The notes beneath the pieces were generated by a model. That model did no database searches. It was not told the origin of the DNA and saw nothing but the letters and a program-made list of their open reading frames with translations. Shown here piece by piece: positions 19,654 to 27,955 of a stretch of DNA of 64,000 nt. The stretch covers positions 49,347 to 113,346 of the forward strand of contig NZ_JAGFNU010000011.1 of assembly GCF_018457175.1 (NCBI RefSeq), read 5' to 3'. How positions within the stretch are numbered: position 1 is the stretch's first letter; the number at the start of each line of letters is the position of its first letter. The position numbers were made by a program, and so were the translations under genes. The DNA is from Pseudohalocynthiibacter aestuariivivens (GTDB lineage: Bacteria; Pseudomonadota; Alphaproteobacteria; Rhodobacterales; Rhodobacteraceae).

Positions 19654-20184
19654 TTAACTGCCACAACGATTTTCGGCTTCGTCAAGTGCTGCAGTAAAGC
19701 CCAGCAAAGAAAACGTATCACGTGTAACCGTCCCACGTGCGGAACGCCCGGTCACGACTGCTTGGGCACCACGTTTCATTGCAGTTATGATTTTTGCGTC
19801 ATCGGCACTTGAGGCTGGCCATGCGTTTTCACCCGTTGTGAAAAGCTCAAAACCGCTATCCCCAATTTGAAGCTGAACGGTTGAGCCACCTGCAAACGGA
19901 TAGCCACCGGTAAAGGAAACTTCACCATTTACGTTTGACCCCGGACGATATGAGACAAAAAGCAATATCTCACTGCGCCGGACGGCGACCACCCTGTTGT
20001 CCTTGGTATTTACGGTTTCTTTCGGGCTTGAAACGGCCCAGCATTCTGTCGGGTTATCTTCGACAAAAACGCTCCAATCGGTGCTCGCTGCGACACGGTT
20101 ATCTGATGTTTCCTGTGCAAAGACGCCTGTCGCTGCCAGTGCAAAAATCGCACCACCCAGTCCACGTGCTAAAAGTGATTTCAT
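19654..20184 (-). CDS. Invasion-associated locus B (IalB) family protein
   Basis: The 176-residue periplasmic protein starts at the ATG at 20184 (MKSLLARGLGGAIFALAATG), preceded by GGAG at 20196-20199; an in-frame TTG slightly upstream is less likely. The signal peptide ends near VFA-QE. The mature domain shows IalB features: DWSVFVEDNPTECWAVSSPKET, a repeating VRRSEILLFVSYRPG strand, and a late Cys (ENRCGS) able to pair with the early one. The family name comes from Bartonella, but in free-living roseobacters it is a common envelope protein of unknown role, so no invasion function is implied. Confidence 0.85.
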   Translation of the reverse strand: MKSLLARGLGGAIFALAATGVFAQETSDNRVAASTDWSVFVEDNPTECWAVSSPKETVNTKDNRVVAVRRSEILLFVSYRPGSNVNGEVSFTGGYPFAGGSTVQLQIGDSGFELFTTGENAWPASSADDAKIITAMKRGAQAVVTGRSARGTVTRDTFSLLGFTAALDEAENRCGS

Positions 20185-20363
20185 GGTTCTCACAGTCTCC
20201 AACTGTATGTGCCTCAGATGAGCCTAGCCAAATTAGCCCTTTCCGGACCTTATTTATTCATCAGGCTGTTTACTATTCGATGCGATCACATTAGCGCATA
20301 ACTGCTTATATTTAAAAGCCCTGTTAGCGGAAAATTGCGCAGGAGCCGTTGGGAGGAGCAAGA

Positions 20364-21362
20364 ATGACCGATCCGGTAACCTTAGTAGAAGTATGGCGTG
20401 GCCCTTTTTTGGAATCCACGCACCGTGGTCATGCTGTAATTTGCGATTCCTCTGGCGATATTGTTCAGGCGTGGGGCAACCCTGACCGGGTGATCTTGCC
20501 ACGGTCTTCCTGCAAGATGGTGCAGGCGCTTCCCCTGATCGAAAGCGGCGCGGCGGCGGCGGCGGGGCTGACCACAGAACAGCTTGCACTTTCTTGCGCA
20601 TCCCATCAGGGCGCCCTCATTCATACAAGCAGGGTTTCTGCATGGCTGTCCGATCTTGGGCTTGGCGAAGGTGATCTGCGTTGTGGTCCGCAAGAGCCGG
20701 ACGATACAGAAGCGCGTAATGGGTTGATACGGGCGTATGAAGAACCCTGCCAACTGCACAACAACTGCTCGGGCAAGCACGCAGGCTTTCTTACGCTAGC
20801 CAAGCATCTGAACGCGGGTTCCGAATATATTGAGCCTGACCACCCGGTACAGAAGGCAGTCAAAGAAGCCTTTGAAGAGGTCACCGGACAGGAAACACCC
20901 GGCTACGGTATTGACGGCTGTTCCGCCCCGAACTTTGCGACAACCGTTCACGGGCTGGCGCGGGCAATGTCGTTTTTTGCGTCCTGTTCCGCCGATGGCG
21001 CATCCGTGCGTGAACGCGCGGCAGCGCAATTGGTACAAGCAATGGCCACCTATCCAGAGCTTGTTGCGGGAGAAGGCCGTGCCTGCACCGAAGTGATGCG
21101 GGCAATGGATGGCAAGGTCGCAATCAAAACTGGGGCAGATGGTGTTTTCGTCGCAATTATTCCGGAGAAGAAGCTTGGCGTTGCGGTCAAAATCGTCGAC
21201 GGTGGGACCCGTGGTTCAGAATGCGCTATTGCTGCGATTCTGACGAAATTAGGTGTGTTAGACCCTAATCACCCTGCCACATTGAAGCGGATGAATGGCC
21301 CAATGTTAAATCGGCGCGGTATCGAAGTCGGCTCTGTACGGCCTTCGGCGGCGTTGCTCTGA
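20364..21362 (+). CDS. Asparaginase, rhizobial AnsA type (PF06089)
   Basis: This protein is predicted to hydrolyse L-asparagine to aspartate and ammonia. It belongs to the family of the thermolabile Rhizobium etli asparaginase, unrelated to the E. coli enzymes. From the ATG at 20364 (SD GGGAGGAG) it is 332 residues. Conserved blocks include RSSCKMVQALPLIESGAA, ALSCASHQGALIHT, CQLHNNCSGKHAGFL and GYGIDGCSAPNFA, with the SxxK (RSSCK) motif seen in this beta-lactamase-like fold. It stands as a single gene between the divergent IalB-like gene and convergent serB. Confidence 0.88.
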   Translation: MTDPVTLVEVWRGPFLESTHRGHAVICDSSGDIVQAWGNPDRVILPRSSCKMVQALPLIESGAAAAAGLTTEQLALSCASHQGALIHTSRVSAWLSDLGLGEGDLRCGPQEPDDTEARNGLIRAYEEPCQLHNNCSGKHAGFLTLAKHLNAGSEYIEPDHPVQKAVKEAFEEVTGQETPGYGIDGCSAPNFATTVHGLARAMSFFASCSADGASVRERAAAQLVQAMATYPELVAGEGRACTEVMRAMDGKVAIKTGADGVFVAIIPEKKLGVAVKIVDGGTRGSECAIAAILTKLGVLDPNHPATLKRMNGPMLNRRGIEVGSVRPSAALL

Positions 21363-21393
21363 GGCCAAAGTGTTTTGCGTTTACACGGCGTAT

Positions 21394-22269
21394 TCAGTTC
21401 ACAAATTCATCACGGGAATAGCCTTGGATAAACAAGAGTGCGGTAAGGTCACCGTGATTGATGCGAATGTCGCATTCGGCGGCCACAATGGGTTTTGCGT
21501 GGAGCGCAACGCCTGCTCCGGCTAGCCCCAGCATTCCAAGGTCGTTCGCGCCATCGCCAACGGCCATCACATCTTCTGCGTTCAGGCCAAGGCGCGTTGA
21601 AATCTCTTTCAACGCTGTAACCTTTGCTTCGCGGCCAAGAATTGGAACCCCAACCTCTCCGGTTAGCTTTCCGTCTGATACGAGCAGTGTATTCGCCCGA
21701 TTTTCGTCGAATCCCAGCGTTGCAGCAACGCGCGCGGTGAAAGCCGTAAAGCCGCCAGATACTAAAGCGGCATGTGCACCGTTCGCTTTCATTGTCGCAA
21801 CCACTGCCTTGCCACCCGGCATATAGGTGATCCGGTTTGCAAGAACTTTTTCTATTACCTTTGCGTCTAAACCCTTTAGTAAACCAACCCGTTCGCGCAA
21901 CGCATCTTCGAAATCCAGTTCGCCATTCATGGCCCGTGCGGTTATACCTGCCACCCGTTCGCCGACGCCCGCTTCCGCGGCCAGTTCGTCCACGCATTCC
22001 TGTTGGATCATGGTGCTGTCCATATCCGCCAGAAGCATTTTTTTCTTACGGTTCTCAACGGGTTGAACCACAAGATCGATACCCAGTTTTTGCATCTCTC
22101 CCCAGACATCCCAACGGTTTCCCGGCACCGTCGCAATGGCAAATTCTGCGGCAACATCTGGGGAAAGCCACTGTGCATCCCCCCCGCCCCAGGCATTGCG
22201 TAATGCATCGACCGTTGCAGGTTCCAGCACAGGGTTTTTGGGGTTGGTCAGAAGAGTGGCAATGAACAT
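21394..22269 (-). CDS. serB: Phosphoserine phosphatase
   Basis: SerB is a HAD-superfamily phosphatase catalysing the last step of serine synthesis. I choose the ATG at 22269 (MFIATLLTNPKNPVLEP), giving 291 residues; the frame is open for 53 more codons upstream, but these overlap the serC leader. An N-terminal regulatory-like domain (about 1-75) precedes the HAD core: motif I LLADMDSTMIQQECVDELA, motif II ALVSGGFTAF, and motif III VMAVGDGANDLGMLGLAG. It is divergent from serC with a 158-base shared control region, so the serine pathway (serA, serB, serC) is assembled here in one place. Confidence 0.95.
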   Translation of the reverse strand: MFIATLLTNPKNPVLEPATVDALRNAWGGGDAQWLSPDVAAEFAIATVPGNRWDVWGEMQKLGIDLVVQPVENRKKKMLLADMDSTMIQQECVDELAAEAGVGERVAGITARAMNGELDFEDALRERVGLLKGLDAKVIEKVLANRITYMPGGKAVVATMKANGAHAALVSGGFTAFTARVAATLGFDENRANTLLVSDGKLTGEVGVPILGREAKVTALKEISTRLGLNAEDVMAVGDGANDLGMLGLAGAGVALHAKPIVAAECDIRINHGDLTALLFIQGYSRDEFVN

Positions 22270-22367
22270 AGACAGGTTTCCGATAGTGGACGTTTGGGTC
22301 GTTTTTTGCAGCTCAAGCGGCGCAATATCGCCTTTTTGTGACTTGCGCCAGCCTGTTTCCGCCCGTA

Positions 22368-22421
22368 TGTCCGGCAGTGGGACACCCTTCCCCAACGAAG
22401 GGCGAATATCTGAGAGGATAT
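22368..22421 (+). promoter_or_regulatory. Structured serC leader, candidate serC RNA motif
   Basis: Three hairpins stand back to back just before serC. Hairpin 1 is TGTCC/GGACA (22368-22372 with 22380-22384). Hairpin 2 is CCCTTC/GAAGGG (22385-22390 with 22397-22402). Hairpin 3 is ATATC/GATAT (22406-22410 with 22417-22421), and its loop TGAGAG carries most of the Shine-Dalgarno sequence of serC. A conserved serC RNA motif is known upstream of serC in Rhodobacterales. Position and host group fit, but I cannot confirm the consensus by eye. Opening or closing of hairpin 3 would control ribosome access. Confidence 0.6.
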
Positions 22422-22427
22422 CCATCA

Positions 22428-23582
22428 ATGGATACGAAACAACCGGTAACGCGGCCGGCTAACCCGCGTTTTTCTTCTGGCCCTTGCGCCAAACCCCCCA
22501 CATGGACTCCTGCCAAGCTTGCTGACGCGCCTTTGGGCCGTTCGCACCGGGCTGCTATTGGCAAGGACAAGCTGAAAGCTGCGATCGAAACGACGCGCGA
22601 AGTGCTTGGTATTCCGGCTGACTACCGTATTGGCATTATGCCTGCGTCCGATACCGGCGCGATGGAAATTGCGATGTGGTCTTTGCTAGGTGCCCGTCCG
22701 GTTGAAATGCTGGCGTGGGAAAGTTTTGGCTCCGGATGGGTTACAGATGTTGTTAAACAACTGAAACTCAACGCAAATATTCGCACGGCTGACTATGGCC
22801 AACTCCCTGATCTCGCGACGACAGACTTCACCCGCGATGTGGTTTTCACATGGAACGGCACCACATCCGGCGTGCGTGTTCCGAACGGTGATTTCATCCC
22901 GGCGGACCGTGCGGGCCTGACAATCTGCGATGCGACTTCGGCTGCATTTGCACAGGATTTGCCTTGGGACAAGCTCGACGTTACAACATACAGCTGGCAG
23001 AAAGTGCTTGGTGGTGAAGCGGCGCATGGGATGCTCATCCTTAGCCCGCGCGCGGTTGAACGGCTCGAAACTTACGTCCCGGCCTGGCCTCTGCCTAAAA
23101 TTTTCCGCCTGACCAAAGCTGGTAAACTGATTGAAGGTATCTTTCAGGGCGCAACCATCAACACCCCCTCGATGCTATGCGTTGAGGATTATTTGTTCGC
23201 GCTTGACTGGGCAAAATCGGTTGGTGGCCTAAAGGGTCTGATTGCCCGCGCAGACGCAAATTCCGCAGTAATAGAGACGTTTGTAGCCGATCATGACTGG
23301 ATCGATTTCCTGGCAGAAGTACCGGCAACACGGTCTAACACCTCTGTCTGTCTGAAGTTCGCAGACACCCGTATCAAAGACGGCGCAACTTTTGCCAAGG
23401 CCATAGCAAAGCGGCTGGAAAGCGAAGGTGTGGCTTATGACATTGGCGCTTACCGCGATGCCCCAGCGGGTTTGCGGATCTGGTGCGGTGCGACGGTTGA
23501 AACCTCTGATATCGAGGCGATGTTGCCGTGGCTTAACTGGGCGTTCAGCGCTGAAATTGCCGCGCTGTCCGAGGCGGCCTAA
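22428..23582 (+). CDS. serC: Phosphoserine aminotransferase
   Basis: SerC is a PLP enzyme converting 3-phosphohydroxypyruvate and glutamate to phosphoserine and 2-oxoglutarate. The start is the ATG at 22428 ([24 protein letters not shown]) behind GAGAGG (22412-22417), giving 384 residues. It belongs to the alphaproteobacterial/Methanosarcina-type SerC with the PLP-lysine in [14 protein letters not shown] (about 190-203) and [16 protein letters not shown] before it. It precedes serA by 74 bases in the same direction, and a hairpin sits in the gap. Confidence 0.95.
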   Translation: MDTKQPVTRPANPRFSSGPCAKPPTWTPAKLADAPLGRSHRAAIGKDKLKAAIETTREVLGIPADYRIGIMPASDTGAMEIAMWSLLGARPVEMLAWESFGSGWVTDVVKQLKLNANIRTADYGQLPDLATTDFTRDVVFTWNGTTSGVRVPNGDFIPADRAGLTICDATSAAFAQDLPWDKLDVTTYSWQKVLGGEAAHGMLILSPRAVERLETYVPAWPLPKIFRLTKAGKLIEGIFQGATINTPSMLCVEDYLFALDWAKSVGGLKGLIARADANSAVIETFVADHDWIDFLAEVPATRSNTSVCLKFADTRIKDGATFAKAIAKRLESEGVAYDIGAYRDAPAGLRIWCGATVETSDIEAMLPWLNWAFSAEIAALSEAA

Positions 23583-23594
23583 ACGACAGGAACT

Positions 23595-23617
23595 TGCAAC
23601 TCTTTAAAGGTTGCAAA
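23595..23617 (+). repeat. Inverted repeat between serC and serA
   Basis: TTGCAAC and GTTGCAA (7-bp arms) flank a 9-base centre and begin 12 bases after the serC stop. There is no following T-run, so it is unlikely to be a full terminator. It could be an mRNA stability or processing hairpin that sets separate levels of SerC and SerA, or a DNA operator. Confidence 0.45.
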
Positions 23618-23656
23618 CCCCGAATTTTAAAGTTTTACAATATTCAGGAGAGCCCA

Positions 23657-25252
23657 ATGGCCCCCAAAGTACTCGTCTCTGACAAGCTCAGTGAAACCGC
23701 CGTTCAGATTTTCCGTGATCGCGGGATCGATGTGGATTTTGAACCCAACCTAGGCAAAGACAAAGACCGCCTGCTGGAAGTGATTGGACAATACGATGGT
23801 CTCGCTATCCGGTCCGCCACCAAGGCGACGGAAAAGCTAATCAATGCCGCAACAAACCTGAAGGTGATTGGCCGCGCGGGAATCGGCGTCGATAACGTTG
23901 ATCTGAATGCGGCGTCCAAAAAAGGTGTGATCGTGATGAACACACCGTTTGGTAACTCGATCACGACGGCAGAACACGCCGTTTCGATGATGATGGCCGT
24001 CGCCCGGCAAATTCCCGAGGCGAGTGCCTCTACCCATGCCGGAAAATGGGAAAAATCAAAATTCATGGGCGTTGAGCTAACAAGCAAAACACTTGGCGTA
24101 ATTGGCGCAGGCAATATTGGCGGTATCGTTTGTGACCGGGCGATTGGCCTTAAGATGAAGGTCATTGCTTATGACCCCTTCCTCAGCGAAGAACGCGCCG
24201 CGCAACTGGGTGTGAAAAAGGTTGAGCTGGATGAATTGCTCGAGAGGGCTGATTTCATCACGCTTCACGTACCTTTGACCGACAAGACCCGTAACATCCT
24301 GAGCCGTGAAAACATCGCAAAGACGAAAAAAGGCGTGCGGATCGTGAACTGTGCTCGTGGTGGCCTGATTGACGAAGAAGCCTTGGCAGAAGCGCTTAAG
24401 TCCGGACATGTTGCCGGGGCCGCCCTGGATGTGTTCGCAGTCGAACCTGCAACCGAAAGCCCGGTTTTCAACCTGCCAAACGTGGTTTGCACCCCGCATC
24501 TGGGTGCTGCAACAACCGAAGCACAGGAAAATGTGGCGCTGCAAGTTGCTGAACAGATGTCAGACTACCTGCTGACGGGTGCCGTCAGCAATGCGCTGAA
24601 CATGCCTTCGGTCACTGCTGAAGAAGCCATGGTCATGGGACCGTGGATCAAACTGGCCGAACATCTGGGCGCTTTCATCGGTCAGATGACGGAAGAACCG
24701 ATCAAGGCAATCAACATCCTCTACGATGGTGTGGTGTCTACTATGAACCTCGAGGCCCTGAATTGCGCAGCGATTTCAGGGATCATGAAGGCCTCGAACC
24801 CGGATGTGAACATGGTGTCTGCTCCGGTGATTGCAAAAGAACGCGGAATTTCCCTGTCTAAAACCACACAGGAAAAATCTGGTGTGTTTGATGCTTATAT
24901 CAAGCTGACGGTTGTCACGGACGAGCGCGAGCGTTCGATCGCGGGGACGGTATTTAGTGATGGAAAACCAAGGTTTATCCAGATCAAGGGCATCAATATT
25001 GATGCTGAGATCGGGCAGCACATGCTCTACACCACAAACAATGACGTACCGGGTATCATTGGCACACTCGGCCAGACCATGGGCGAGAACGGTGTAAACA
25101 TCGCGAACTTTACGCTTGGCCGTGCTGCGGTTGGCGGCGAAGCGATTGCGCTGCTTTACGTTGATGACGTGATTAGCGACCCGGTGTTGAAAAAGCTTTG
25201 CGATACAGGCCTGTTCAAATCTGTGAAACCGCTTGAATTTGACGTTGCCTGA
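23657..25252 (+). CDS. serA: D-3-phosphoglycerate dehydrogenase
   Basis: SerA oxidises 3-phosphoglycerate to 3-phosphohydroxypyruvate with NAD, the first step of serine synthesis. The start at 23657 (MAPKVLVSDKLSETAV) is preceded by CAGGAGAG, giving 531 residues, the long form. Domains in order: substrate/NAD-binding D-2-hydroxyacid dehydrogenase (about 1-310; GVIGAGNIGG nucleotide motif, NCARGGLIDEEAL with the catalytic Arg, and the CTPHLGAATTEAQ His), the intervening ASB domain (about 320-450) and a C-terminal ACT domain (about 455-530; TNNDVPGIIGTLGQTMGENGV), the usual site of serine feedback. A strong terminator follows. Confidence 0.96.
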   Translation: MAPKVLVSDKLSETAVQIFRDRGIDVDFEPNLGKDKDRLLEVIGQYDGLAIRSATKATEKLINAATNLKVIGRAGIGVDNVDLNAASKKGVIVMNTPFGNSITTAEHAVSMMMAVARQIPEASASTHAGKWEKSKFMGVELTSKTLGVIGAGNIGGIVCDRAIGLKMKVIAYDPFLSEERAAQLGVKKVELDELLERADFITLHVPLTDKTRNILSRENIAKTKKGVRIVNCARGGLIDEEALAEALKSGHVAGAALDVFAVEPATESPVFNLPNVVCTPHLGAATTEAQENVALQVAEQMSDYLLTGAVSNALNMPSVTAEEAMVMGPWIKLAEHLGAFIGQMTEEPIKAINILYDGVVSTMNLEALNCAAISGIMKASNPDVNMVSAPVIAKERGISLSKTTQEKSGVFDAYIKLTVVTDERERSIAGTVFSDGKPRFIQIKGINIDAEIGQHMLYTTNNDVPGIIGTLGQTMGENGVNIANFTLGRAAVGGEAIALLYVDDVISDPVLKKLCDTGLFKSVKPLEFDVA

Positions 25253-25276
25253 ACCTGAACAGGTGTTATCTGAGTA

Positions 25277-25304
25277 TGACGCAGCCCCATTGTGGGCTGC
25301 GTCA
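25277..25304 (+). terminator. Rho-independent terminator after serA
   Basis: An 11-bp perfect stem (TGACGCAGCCC / GGGCTGCGTCA, 25277-25287 with 25294-25304) with a 6-base loop is followed by TTGCTTTTGC. An additional outer inverted repeat, GAGTATG (25272-25278) with CATACTC (25314-25320), encloses it. It ends the serC-serA unit 25 bases after the stop. Confidence 0.85.
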
Positions 25305-25345
25305 TTGCTTTTGCATACTCGTGCCCGTGCCGGGCCGGAGGACAT

Positions 25346-26095
25346 ATGACAAACCGGACCTACGCCATAGGCGACATTCACGGCTACCTAGATAAACTGA
25401 AAGCTATTCATCAGCTTATCGAGCAGGATCGTGCGCAAATCGGTGATTTTGAGGCACCTGTTATCCATATCGGTGATTTGACGGATCGTGGCCCTGATAG
25501 CCGGGGTGTCATCAACTATCTGCTAAATGGCATTACAGAGGGAAAACTCTGGCGCGTGCTAAAAGGCAACCACGACCGCATGTTTGCCGGATTTATGCAT
25601 GACGCAAACCACCAAGACCCCCTGTTGAACCCGACATTGGGCTGGCTGCACCCTCGTTTGGGCGGGAATACCACGCTGATGTCATATGGAATCGAAAATG
25701 CAGATGCCCGCCCACAGGCAGACGTGTTCGCGGAGGCGTTGGCCAAAGTTCCGGAAGCACATGTAAAGTTTCTTCAGTCTCTGGAGCATTTTGTCGCCCG
25801 GGGTGACGTGTTTTTCGCCCATGCGGGCATACGTCCCGGAGTGCCGCTGGCAGAGCAATCAGAAGATGACTTGCTTTGGATTCGGGCAGAATTTCACAAT
25901 AGTACCGCTGACCATGGCCCACTTATTGTGCATGGCCATACCCCGGTTGAGGCAGTCACACATTATGGCAACCGGCTAAATATCGACACGGGCGCTGGTT
26001 ACGGTGACGCCATTTCCGCAGTGGTGCTTGAAGGGCGTGAAGTTTGGCAAATCACACCCGCTGGTCGCATCAAAATAGACCCTATTAAGGCTTAG
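25346..26095 (+). CDS. Metallophosphoesterase (PPP-type serine/threonine phosphatase-like)
   Basis: From the ATG at 25346 (SD CCGGAGGA) this is a 249-residue PPP-superfamily enzyme with a dimetal centre. Ligand motifs are clear: YAIGDIHGYLDKL (GDxHG), IGDLTDRGPDSRGV (GDxxDRG), LKGNHDRMF (GNHD), FFAHAGIRPG and IVHGHTPVE (the late histidines). The organisation resembles bacterial PrpA/PrpB-like or ApaH-like enzymes. The substrate may be phosphoproteins or dinucleoside polyphosphates and cannot be assigned. It is monocistronic after the serA terminator and converges on the DUF2783 gene. Confidence 0.9.
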   Translation: MTNRTYAIGDIHGYLDKLKAIHQLIEQDRAQIGDFEAPVIHIGDLTDRGPDSRGVINYLLNGITEGKLWRVLKGNHDRMFAGFMHDANHQDPLLNPTLGWLHPRLGGNTTLMSYGIENADARPQADVFAEALAKVPEAHVKFLQSLEHFVARGDVFFAHAGIRPGVPLAEQSEDDLLWIRAEFHNSTADHGPLIVHGHTPVEAVTHYGNRLNIDTGAGYGDAISAVVLEGREVWQITPAGRIKIDPIKA

Positions 26096-26099
26096 TAGT

Positions 26100-26288
26100 T
26101 CATTTTTTGAGCTTCGCGGCAGTGATCGCTTCGCTCAGCACCTTGCGATCACCGATATGATTTGCAAGCAACAGAACAAGCCGTGCATTCAGCGCATCGC
26201 TTTCTTCCTTGGTGTGGGACTCGTGCAGATCAAGCAGTTCCGCATAAAAGCCGTCGGCGTCAGGAATATTAGGGGTGGTGATTAACAT
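26100..26288 (-). CDS. DUF2783 small protein, putative hydroxylase partner
   Basis: From the ATG at 26288 (SD GAGGAGAG, good spacing) this is a 62-residue, all-helical small protein of the DUF2783 type: IPDADGFYAELLDLHESHTKEESDALNARLVLLLANHIGD. It lies immediately downstream of the FAD monooxygenase, overlapping the end of that frame, so the two are co-translated. A two-component 3-hydroxyphenylacetate 6-hydroxylase in Pseudomonas putida pairs a flavoprotein with a small coupling protein of about this size. I infer, by context only, that this protein plays that part here. Confidence 0.75.
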   Translation of the reverse strand: MLITTPNIPDADGFYAELLDLHESHTKEESDALNARLVLLLANHIGDRKVLSEAITAAKLKK

Positions 26289-26299
26289 AAGGACTCTCC

Positions 26300-27901
26300 T
26301 CAAGCCTGGGCTGTTGCGCGAAGGACGGCGTTACGTACGGCCGCCTCGTCATATTCGACCCAACGGGCGGCAACATGTTGATCTGGCCGCATCAAGTAGA
26401 TTGCCGATGATTTTTCACCAAGATAGCGGTCATCAAAAGTTGGACTTTCGCCCGGTGCGACGCGCAGGGTTTCGACCCGAATACCATCAACATCCAGAAA
26501 ATCAGGCGCATCTGTCCCGATCGCGAGCAATTGAAAATGGTTGCCAAGCGCATCCAGAAGCCAGAAATCTGCCAGAGGTGCGTCAAGTGCAGGTGCGCCG
26601 GGGCGGGTGTCTTCCGGCAATGTTGTTTCATCCGGGGTGTTCAGGCTTGAGCCATCGTAGACACAAGGTACGGACAAACGGCCGGAGTTAACCAACGGGC
26701 GGGCAAATTCGTGCTGCTCGGCCAAATCAAGCACCGCATCGCGGAAAATTCGGCTGATATCGGATTTTGGTGTGATGAAATCGGTCGAACGGGAAGAGTT
26801 AAGTATGTTCTCTTCCGCGCCATAGACCCTTTCGGCATCATAAGTGTCGAGCAGGGTATCCGGCGCTTTACCGTCTAACACCAGTTTCAGCTTCCAGATC
26901 AGGTTATCGGTGTCTTGCAGACCGGAATTTGCCCCGCGGGCACCAAAGGGGCTGACCTGATGCGCGGAATCGCCCGCAAACAATACGCGACCATGGCGGA
27001 AATTTTCCATCCGCCGGCACTGGAACGTGTAGATAGAGACCCATTCCAGATCAAAACGCGCGTCTTCACCAAGCATCGCCCTCAGCCGCGGAATAACGTT
27101 TTCAGGGCGTTTTTCCCGCTCTATGTCGATGTCCCAACCAAGCTGCAGGTCAATGCGCCAGACACCATCGGGCTGTTTGTGCAACAGGGCTGATTGCCCT
27201 TTGTTGAACGGCGGATCAAACCAGAACCAGCGTTCTGACGGAAAATCTGCTTCCATGATAACGTCAGCAATCAGGAAGTTATCCTCAAAAATGCGGCCAA
27301 CAAAGTCGAACCCCAACATCCGGCGGGTTGGTGAATTTGCCCCATCACAGGCAATCAGCCATTCCGCTTCGAGGTTATAGGGTCCCTCGGGCGTATCAAT
27401 TTCCAACGTCACCTGATCATCATGCCGCGCAATTGCAGAGACCTTGTTTCGGCCACGAATTTCGATTGGTTTACCTTCTGCTTCAAGCTCGCGAACGCGA
27501 TTTACCAAATATTCTTCTAAGTAATACTGTTGAAGGTTGATGAAAGCGGGGCGTTTATGGCCAGCGTCGGCCTGAAGATCAAATTTATAGGTTTCGCGCT
27601 TACCAAAGAACACTTTGCCGGTGTTCCAGGTGACCCCCTTGTTCACCATCGGGTCACCACATCCGAGTCTATCAAGGATTTCGAGCGGTCGTTTGGCGAA
27701 ACAAATGGCCCGTGATCCAAAGCTGACCTTGTCGTTGTCATCCAGAACAATGACCGGAACATCCTGTTGGGCAAGGTCGATCGCAGCAGCGAGCCCGACC
27801 GGACCCGCCCCAATCACAACAACCGGGTGCCGTATCCTGGATACATCCTGATCCGGCGAACGGGTGTATGGATAGAGCGGTGTTTCAAATATTTTGGTCA
27901 T
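26300..27901 (-). CDS. FAD-dependent aromatic-ring hydroxylase
   Basis: The 533-residue flavoprotein is a class A monooxygenase (PF01494). The FAD/NADPH motifs are VVIGAGPVGLAAAIDLAQ (about 29-46), the DG-type ACDGANSPTRRMLGF (about 185-199) and RVLFAGDSAHQVSPFGARG (about 306-324). A C-terminal thioredoxin-like domain lies at about 420-520, as in the MhpA / phenol hydroxylase group. It is grouped with DUF2783 and an MBL-fold gene, close to the homogentisate genes. I infer that it hydroxylates a phenolic acid (3-hydroxyphenylacetate is one candidate) to feed homogentisate cleavage. The 3-(3-hydroxyphenyl)propionate hydroxylase label would be a similarity guess. Confidence 0.85.
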   Translation of the reverse strand: MTKIFETPLYPYTRSPDQDVSRIRHPVVVIGAGPVGLAAAIDLAQQDVPVIVLDDNDKVSFGSRAICFAKRPLEILDRLGCGDPMVNKGVTWNTGKVFFGKRETYKFDLQADAGHKRPAFINLQQYYLEEYLVNRVRELEAEGKPIEIRGRNKVSAIARHDDQVTLEIDTPEGPYNLEAEWLIACDGANSPTRRMLGFDFVGRIFEDNFLIADVIMEADFPSERWFWFDPPFNKGQSALLHKQPDGVWRIDLQLGWDIDIEREKRPENVIPRLRAMLGEDARFDLEWVSIYTFQCRRMENFRHGRVLFAGDSAHQVSPFGARGANSGLQDTDNLIWKLKLVLDGKAPDTLLDTYDAERVYGAEENILNSSRSTDFITPKSDISRIFRDAVLDLAEQHEFARPLVNSGRLSVPCVYDGSSLNTPDETTLPEDTRPGAPALDAPLADFWLLDALGNHFQLLAIGTDAPDFLDVDGIRVETLRVAPGESPTFDDRYLGEKSSAIYLMRPDQHVAARWVEYDEAAVRNAVLRATAQA

Positions 27902-27955
27902 CGTCTTTGCCTTTTCTAGCCGTCCAGTTCTTTGCCAGTTCCGTCTGTTTGGTGT

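Noticed and set aside
22270..22428. 53-residue N-terminal extension of serB
   Set aside because: It would read through the serC leader on the other strand and lacks similarity to SerB; the ATG at 22269 fits the family.
23595..23617. Terminator between serC and serA
   Set aside because: A hairpin is present but no T-run follows, and serA continues the pathway in the same direction; kept only as an inverted repeat.
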